Shown piece by piece: positions 59,248 to 64,000 of a stretch of 64,000 nucleotides of DNA. How positions within the stretch are numbered: the first letter of the stretch is position 1; every line of letters starts with the position of its first letter. Location: assembly GCF_005405405.1 (NCBI RefSeq), contig NZ_BJDZ01000007.1, positions 1 to 64,000 of the forward strand. The letters run 5' to 3'. Made by a program: the position numbers and the translations under genes. The notes under the pieces are model-generated. The model saw only the letters and a program-made list of their open reading frames with translations, did not search any database and was not told the DNA's origin. The stretch is from Lactiplantibacillus plajomi. GTDB taxonomy: Bacteria; Bacillota; Bacilli; Lactobacillales; Lactobacillaceae.

Positions 59248-60582
59248 ATGAGAATTGCGGGAAAGATCAAAAAAACGCTGATCGCCTTAGTGGCGGCAGT
59301 AACGTTTAGCACCACTGGACTGGGCATTGCCGGGGCCGACCTTCAGGCTAAGGCGGCCAGTGAACCGTCGATTTCGGCAAAGGCTGCGATTGCGGTTGAT
59401 GCCGACACCGGCCAGATTTTGTACGACAAGAATAGTACCAAACCGATGGCGATTGCGTCGATGACGAAGATGTTAAGTACCTACTTGGTCTTACAAGCAA
59501 TTCATCAGGGTAAGCTCAAGTGGGATCAGAAAATCAGTGTCAGCAAATCCGTTGCGAAGATGAGCCAGAATAAGGACTACGCGAACGTGCCGTTGTTATC
59601 AACGAAGACTTATTCGGTTCGGCAACTTTATAACGCAACTGAGATTTATTCCGCTAACGCGGCGATTACCGCGTTAGGGGATGCGGTTGCCGGTAGCCCG
59701 CATAAGTTCGTGACGCTGATGCGGAAAACCGCTAAGTCGTGGGGCATTACCGACGCCACTATCATCAACGCCAGTGGGTTGACCAACAAGGAAGTTGGGA
59801 ACGACATTGGGTACAGTGACGTTGCCACTAGCGAAGAAAACATGATGTCGGCGCAAGACGTGGCCACGGTCGCGCAAAAACTATTATCCGATTATCCCGA
59901 AGTCCTCAAGACGTCCAGCATTGCTCACGCCTGGTTCGCTAAGGGCACTAGCTCAGCTACTAAGATGGATAACCGTAACTACATGTTAAAAGGGTTGGTT
60001 AAACATTATAGTGCCTTGCCGGTTGATGGCTTGAAGACTGGAACGTCCGAAAAGGCTGGGAACGCCTTTACCGGGACGGTTAAGTTCAAGAATGGGAACC
60101 GGATCATTACTGTCGTGATGCACGCGGGCGCTGCCAGCACCAACGGCGTCGAACGCTTTAGCCAAACGGCGCAGATCATGTCCTACGTTTACCACAACTA
60201 CACGACGACGAACATTGCTAAGAAGGCCACTGTTAAAGGTGTTAAGGCCGCTGATGTGAAGGACGGGAAGGCGTTGACCGCCAAACTGGTTTCGAATAAC
60301 GCCACGACCAAGGTTTACTTGCCGACCGGAACGGATGCGAGCGCGGTTACCGGGAAAGTTAGCCTGGATAAGAAGGCGACGACCGATGGTAAGTTGCAAG
60401 CACCAATCAAGAGCGGTAAAACCGTTGGTACAGCCACTTTGAACTTGAATAAGAAGGCCATTAAAGTGGTTAACGGGACGACCAGCAGCACGTTGAAAGT
60501 GAACGTGACCCCTAAACAATCGATTGAAAAAGCCAATATTTTTGTGCGTTTATGGCGCAACATTCAAAGTTGGTTTAACTAG
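59248..60582 (+). CDS. dacA: Serine-type D-Ala-D-Ala carboxypeptidase (PBP5-like)
   Basis: 444-residue penicillin-binding protein 5 type DD-carboxypeptidase that trims the terminal D-Ala of peptidoglycan stem peptides. Signal peptide (about 1-35), SXXK in IASMTKM (nucleophile Ser about residue 71), SXN in YSANAA (about 134), KTG in GLKTGTSEKAGN (about 271). Then a PBP5_C beta domain and an amphipathic C-terminal helix (KANIFVRLWRNIQSWFN) for membrane anchoring. Follows the VanRS-like genes by 69 bases and is closed by a terminator, so it is a likely member of their regulon. Confidence 0.93.
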   Translation: MRIAGKIKKTLIALVAAVTFSTTGLGIAGADLQAKAASEPSISAKAAIAVDADTGQILYDKNSTKPMAIASMTKMLSTYLVLQAIHQGKLKWDQKISVSKSVAKMSQNKDYANVPLLSTKTYSVRQLYNATEIYSANAAITALGDAVAGSPHKFVTLMRKTAKSWGITDATIINASGLTNKEVGNDIGYSDVATSEENMMSAQDVATVAQKLLSDYPEVLKTSSIAHAWFAKGTSSATKMDNRNYMLKGLVKHYSALPVDGLKTGTSEKAGNAFTGTVKFKNGNRIITVVMHAGAASTNGVERFSQTAQIMSYVYHNYTTTNIAKKATVKGVKAADVKDGKALTAKLVSNNATTKVYLPTGTDASAVTGKVSLDKKATTDGKLQAPIKSGKTVGTATLNLNKKAIKVVNGTTSSTLKVNVTPKQSIEKANIFVRLWRNIQSWFN

Positions 60583-60595
60583 AAACGAGAAAATA

Positions 60596-60629
60596 AAGCT
60601 CATCGGATGCGATTCCGGTGGGCTTTTTT
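60596..60629 (+). terminator. Terminator of dacA
   Basis: AAAGCTCATCGGA/TTCCGGTGGGCTTT hairpin with six T. Confidence 0.85.
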
Positions 60630-60717
60630 GATTGGGTCAATGGCGGTGAAAGTTTCTGTCATCCGTTTCAAAAAAACACGGTATAATGAAGGGGATTGTA
60701 AGCATGGAGGGGTTCAG

Positions 60718-61218
60718 ATGGACGTGACGTTACGACCGGCAACGATGTCGGATTTACCAATTATTGTGGATATTTATAACCAAACGATTCCAAGCCACCA
60801 AGTGACCGCGGATTTGAAACCAGTGACGGTCAACGAGCGGCGGGCGTGGTTTCTAGCGCATACGCCGGAGCACTACCCAATGTGGGTGGTCGAAACCACG
60901 GAACGGCTAGTGGTCGGTTGGCTGAGCTTTTCACCATTCTATGGGCGGGCCGCCTACGCGAAGACGACGGAAATTTCGTTGTACTTAGACCGCAGTGTTC
61001 AGGGAAAGGGAATTGGGAGTCAGGTTTTAGCGTTGGTACCAACCCGCTTAGCCACCGTGGGGTTAACGGCGGTGGTGGCCTATATTTTCTCTAGTAATAT
61101 TCCAAGTATCAAATTATTTAAAAAGTTCGGTTATCAACAGTGGGGTTTCTTGCCGGGGGTCGCGGAACTGGCTGGTCGCAGTAATGATTTGGTCATTATG
61201 GGTCAGCGTTTTGATTAA
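60718..61218 (+). CDS. GNAT N-acetyltransferase, phosphinothricin-type
   Basis: 166-residue acetyltransferase of the PAT/YwnH group: LRPATMSDLPIIVDIYNQTI (about 5-24), acetyl-CoA loop VQGKGIGSQVL (about 100-110), and SSNIPSIKLFKKFGYQQWGF (about 124-143). Members acetylate the amino group of phosphinothricin, methionine sulfone or similar amino-acid analogues; substrate here unknown. Start 60718 has GGAGGGG; the long upstream extension is rejected. -10 TATAAT at 60682. Monocistronic. Confidence 0.85.
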   Translation: MDVTLRPATMSDLPIIVDIYNQTIPSHQVTADLKPVTVNERRAWFLAHTPEHYPMWVVETTERLVVGWLSFSPFYGRAAYAKTTEISLYLDRSVQGKGIGSQVLALVPTRLATVGLTAVVAYIFSSNIPSIKLFKKFGYQQWGFLPGVAELAGRSNDLVIMGQRFD

Positions 61219-61306
61219 AATATGCTAATGAAAGGGTTTTCAAACGGCCGGATTACGAACAATCTATCTTTAGGAGGTAGGATTGCTATAAAAAACATGT
61301 TAAAAT

Positions 61307-61335
61307 TATAATCGAATGTCTATGAAATTAGACAT
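61307..61335 (+). promoter_or_regulatory. azlC promoter with palindrome
   Basis: -10 TATAAT (61307-61312) with ATGTCTA-tgaaat-TAGACAT (61316-61335) over the predicted transcription start, a probable operator. The binder is unknown. Confidence 0.5.
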
Positions 61336-61386
61336 CAATGCATGTTGCTTGGATTCTTTGCTGGTATGGTACTGGAGGCATTCTTG

Positions 61387-62139
61387 GTGAAAAAGAACGA
61401 GCCAAATTGGTTAATGGTATTACGAACGGTAATGCCACTCGGACTCAGCTATATCCCAATTGGATTAGCTTGTGGGGTCCTACTACACGCGGCCGGGTTC
61501 AACCATCTACTGACGGGATTAATTTCAGTGATGGTCTTTTCCGGCGGCGCTCAATTTTTGATTGCATCGATGTTAACAATCAACGCACCGATGACGACGA
61601 TTATTTTGATGATGTTTTTCTTGGAATTACGGTACGCATTACTAGGTTCGAGCTTGTCCCGTTATTTGAAAGGGCAGCCGTTGCCGTTTATCTTAGGGTT
61701 CGCATTCTCAATGAATGACGAAAACTACGCCGTGAACTATTTGAAGTTCGCGACTGATAAACATTGGAAACCGAAACAGGCGTTACTTGTTGAACATTAC
61801 TCGTTACTGTTTTGGACGGTCAGCAACATTATCGGTAGTTTGATCGGTAGTGCGCTGACGATTGATTTGAAAGTCGTGGACTTTGCGCTAACGGCCCTCT
61901 TTATTTATATGGCCATTATGCAAACTAAGAGTCGCTTAATCATTCTGGTTGCGACGTTATCCGGAGTTTTAACGATTTTCTTCTTAGTTTTGATGAAGAG
62001 CACGCTGGGGCTAGTGGTTGCCACTTTAATCGCCTCGCTGTGCGGGTACTTCATCGAACGTCATTTAGTAGAACATAAGCCAGAAAGTCATTTGCTTTAC
62101 AAGATTCACGATCCAACGCGACCGTTGGATGATAAGTAG
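61387..62139 (+). CDS. azlC: Branched-chain amino-acid exporter large subunit AzlC
   Basis: AzlC-family permease of about 250 residues with seven or eight helices; with AzlD it exports branched-chain amino acids or analogues. MPLGLSYIPIGLACGVLLHA (about 16-35) and SGGAQFLIASML (about 51-62) and ELRYALLGSSLSRYLKG (about 79-95) are diagnostic. GTG 61387 lies eight bases after TGGAGG and gives VKKNEP..., preferred over the upstream ATG. Followed by azlD after 19 bases. Confidence 0.88.
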   Translation: MKKNEPNWLMVLRTVMPLGLSYIPIGLACGVLLHAAGFNHLLTGLISVMVFSGGAQFLIASMLTINAPMTTIILMMFFLELRYALLGSSLSRYLKGQPLPFILGFAFSMNDENYAVNYLKFATDKHWKPKQALLVEHYSLLFWTVSNIIGSLIGSALTIDLKVVDFALTALFIYMAIMQTKSRLIILVATLSGVLTIFFLVLMKSTLGLVVATLIASLCGYFIERHLVEHKPESHLLYKIHDPTRPLDDK

Positions 62140-62158
62140 GGTGTAGAGGAGTTTTCTT

Positions 62159-62509
62159 ATGCAATCTGTCAGTTCGATGAGTAGTATTGAACACTTTTGG
62201 TTAGTCATCTTCTGTGCGATCGTGGCGTTCATCCCACGGTTCTTCCCGCTCCTGTTCTTTACGAAGCGGGCTATTCCGGAGTGGTTTAACGAGTGGATGC
62301 GGTTCGTGCCGGTCTCACTGTTCACCGCGTTGGTGGTCAAAAGTGTCTTCATCGATAGCAAGTATCACATTATGACGTCTGGCAACCTCGGGATGATCAT
62401 TTCGGCCATCCTAGTTGGTTTCGTCGCTTACCGAACCCGATCAATGACCCTTTCGGTGGTTATCGGCCTGGTTTCAGTGATGATATTCGTCTTGCTGTTT
62501 CACATATAA
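62159..62509 (+). CDS. azlD: AzlD-like small permease subunit
   Basis: 116-residue membrane protein with three or four helices, AzlD family, partner of AzlC. FIPRFFPLLFFTKRAIPEWF (about 23-42) and RFVPVSLFTALVVKSVF match the family. GAGGAG nine bases before ATG. Confidence 0.88.
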   Translation: MQSVSSMSSIEHFWLVIFCAIVAFIPRFFPLLFFTKRAIPEWFNEWMRFVPVSLFTALVVKSVFIDSKYHIMTSGNLGMIISAILVGFVAYRTRSMTLSVVIGLVSVMIFVLLFHI

Positions 62510-62582
62510 ACGTAACTGTAAGGGACTGGAACAATTACCGGTTCTTTTTTTGTATCTTGGTCCGTAAAAGGGAGGCGCGAAA

Positions 62583-63302
62583 ATGGCGTGGGTATTGGTC
62601 TTATTACCGGCTGCTTTGGCCGGCTTGGTACAGGGATTAACGGGATTTGGTGCGGCGATTATTATGATGATTTTCTTACCACAACTGATGCCGATTGCCC
62701 AGGGCGCGGGGGTTGCCGGCGTGGCGATGCTGGCAGTTGTTGGCCCGATGGCGTGGCGGTATCGACGCGCGGTCAGGTGGCGCCGTATCCTAGTGCCGTT
62801 CGTGATTTATGCCAGTGTGGCCATTTGGGCGGTCCACTTGGGCAAAACGCTGGATGTGCAACTGTTGCGACGACTGCTCGGGGGATTGTTGTGTGTGTTG
62901 GCGGTTTACTTTACGTTCAATAAACGCGCGAGTCACCAGCACTATCCGTGGCCGGTTGCCGGCGCGTTTATGATGATTTCCGGCTTTTTCAACGGGTTGT
63001 TTGGTATCGGTGGGCCGTTGATGGCGCTGTATTCTCTATCCTTATCCGATGACGATCCGGCGGCCTACTTGGGCAACTTGCAGGCGTTCTTTTTCATCGA
63101 CGTGATTGGAATTACCCTAGTACGAATTGGAAACGGTATCTTAACGCCGACCCAGCTACCGGCAATCGGCTTGGGCCTACTCGGTGCCTTTAGTGGGGCG
63201 TGGCTGGCGGCCCGTATCTTGCCGAAATTACCCATGGCGGTCGTCCGCCAGGGAATTTACCTGTTTATTGGGTTAAGTGGGATTTATTATTTATTCTTTT
63301 AG
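62583..63302 (+). CDS. TSUP-family (TauE/SafE) membrane permease
   Basis: 239-residue protein of the TauE/SafE (DUF81, TSUP) family, seven or eight helices in two repeats: GLVQGLTGFGAAIIMMIFLP (about 13-32) and ISGFFNGLFGIGGPLMALYS (about 136-155) are the paired GXXXGXXG(F/I)G motifs. The family is thought to export or import sulfonates, sulfite or other small organic anions. Start ATG with GGGAGG nine bases upstream. Possibly read through from azlCD, but a 73-base gap separates them. Confidence 0.87.
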   Translation: MAWVLVLLPAALAGLVQGLTGFGAAIIMMIFLPQLMPIAQGAGVAGVAMLAVVGPMAWRYRRAVRWRRILVPFVIYASVAIWAVHLGKTLDVQLLRRLLGGLLCVLAVYFTFNKRASHQHYPWPVAGAFMMISGFFNGLFGIGGPLMALYSLSLSDDDPAAYLGNLQAFFFIDVIGITLVRIGNGILTPTQLPAIGLGLLGAFSGAWLAARILPKLPMAVVRQGIYLFIGLSGIYYLFF

Positions 63303-63309
63303 GACAAAT

Positions 63310-63353
63310 AAAAATGGCGATTTACCGCGGTGAGGTGGTAAATTGCCATTTTT
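63310..63353. terminator. Bidirectional terminator
   Basis: AAAAATGGC-TTTACC/GGTAAA-GCCATTTTT with T-runs on both strands, between convergent genes. Confidence 0.9.
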
Positions 63354-63368
63354 GAGTTGAATTGTTTT

Positions 63369-64000
63369 TTAGTTAGCTGCGGCTTGTTGACCAGCTAAGC
63401 GGCCGAACGTTTGCGCGTGACTAGCAGCTAAACCGGGAACCCGGTCCGGATAACTGCCGAAGAAGAAGCCACCACTATCGTTACCCGCGGCGTACAAGTG
63501 ACCGATGGGATCGTATTGATCATTCAGCACCTCCATCTGCTTATTGACGCGTAGGCCGTCAAACGTGCAGAGAATCCGGCCACCGAGAATGCAGCCGTAG
63601 TAAGGCTTTTTATCGATTGGCGTTAGGCGGAACGGCTCCTTACCGAAGTCCTTATCGAAGTTATTAACGACTTGTTGATTATTATGAGCAACTGATTGCT
63701 TAACGTTTTCAACGGGTAAGTGTAACTTTTCTGCTAATTCTTCAATTGTATCGGCTTTCACGACCAACCCTTTTTTGACGTACTGTTCAGTATCTTCACG
63801 TAATTTTTGTGCGCTGGCCATGTAACCAGGGAACCCAACCCGGGCGCAACCAAGCATGTGGAATTGCTTGGCGTATTCATCAAAATTATCGTCCCAAATC
63901 ATGCTGTATAAGTAACCTGGTTGTTTGCTAGCAGCGTTAACAATGAACTGGTAAGGGACGGATTCGTTGGCGAAGCGTTCACCGCGCATGTTCAACTTGA
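63369..64000 (-). CDS. FAD-dependent fumarate reductase-like protein, partial
   Basis: C-terminal about 210 residues of a flavocytochrome c / fumarate or urocanate reductase-like flavoprotein; the N-terminal part with the FAD-binding Rossmann motif lies beyond the window edge. Seen here: RGERFANESVPYQF (conserved active-site region with the substrate-binding Arg), DGLRVN, and AAGNDSGGFFFGSYPDRVPG with the C-terminal FAD-contact segment. In lactobacilli such cytosolic enzymes reduce fumarate with FMNH2 or NADH, or reduce related enoates. Ends in a terminator shared with the TSUP gene. Confidence 0.85.
   Translation of the reverse strand, partial: KLNMRGERFANESVPYQFIVNAASKQPGYLYSMIWDDNFDEYAKQFHMLGCARVGFPGYMASAQKLREDTEQYVKKGLVVKADTIEELAEKLHLPVENVKQSVAHNNQQVVNNFDKDFGKEPFRLTPIDKKPYYGCILGGRILCTFDGLRVNKQMEVLNDQYDPIGHLYAAGNDSGGFFFGSYPDRVPGLAASHAQTFGRLAGQQAAAN

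Noticed and set aside
62494-62509. TGTTTCACATATAAAC at the end of azlD as a parS site
   Set aside because: Only the first half matches parS; the second half diverges and it lies in coding sequence.

Overview
The window comes from a low-GC Gram-positive bacterium of the family Lactobacillaceae, one of the lineages with roughly half G+C. The evidence is the gene set (Soj/Spo0J/Noc, YchF, IMP dehydrogenase without CBS domains, PTS permease, LrgAB, FetAB, PerR, DUF1129), the very G-rich Shine-Dalgarno sequences (AGGAGG and many GGGGG), frequent TTG/GTG starts and cre-like sites. The species cannot be read from the sequence. No rRNA, tRNA, CRISPR array, prophage or intact insertion sequence was found.

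Layout. 0-5.4 kb: purine interconversion genes guaC and purA facing purB across a box-rich promoter region, then a flavin disulfide reductase-like gene. 5.4-7.1 kb: a gene-poor patch holding two structured repeats (A and B), a possible IS scar and a low-GC orphan gene. 7.1-22.8 kb: metabolic, envelope and regulatory genes, including an SDR / acetoacetate decarboxylase-like / nitroreductase operon next to a PucR-type regulator, lrgBA and perR. Four small-RNA genes of one family lie on the minus strand between 9.9 and 19.5 kb. 22.8-26.4 kb: an accessory patch with a mazEF-type pair whose toxin frame is broken, a low-GC secreted S41 protease and a condensation-domain-like protein. 26.4-47.7 kb: mostly housekeeping and transport: an A-B-C ordered glucose-family PTS permease, RlmCD-type RNA methyltransferase, FetAB, a PadR envelope operon, an amino-acid ABC transporter, an aminotransferase and its divergent LysR regulator, and a CNT nucleoside transporter. 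47.9-54.7 kb: the conserved rsmG-noc-soj-spo0J-DUF951-ychF-DUF1129-guaB block that usually lies near oriC. 54.9-64 kb: an XRE/immunity-like protein, second copies of repeats A and B, a formate/nitrite channel gene with an internal stop, a VanRS-like two-component system with a DacA carboxypeptidase, azlCD, a TSUP permease, and the C-terminal part of a fumarate reductase-like flavoprotein.

How the genes fit together. Purine metabolism recurs: guaC, purA and purB at one end, nupC and guaB further on. Envelope maintenance also recurs: lrgBA, the PadR-DUF1700-DUF4097 operon, the VanRS/DacA cluster and several membrane-anchored hydrolases. The most unusual content is non-coding. One family comprises four putative sRNAs, each with two C-rich-loop hairpins, a CUCC linker and an intrinsic terminator; the loops are complementary to the G-rich ribosome-binding sites of this genome. 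Three further two-copy repeats (A, B, C) fold well, and B and C show compensatory changes between copies. Functions of all these RNAs are inferred from sequence only.
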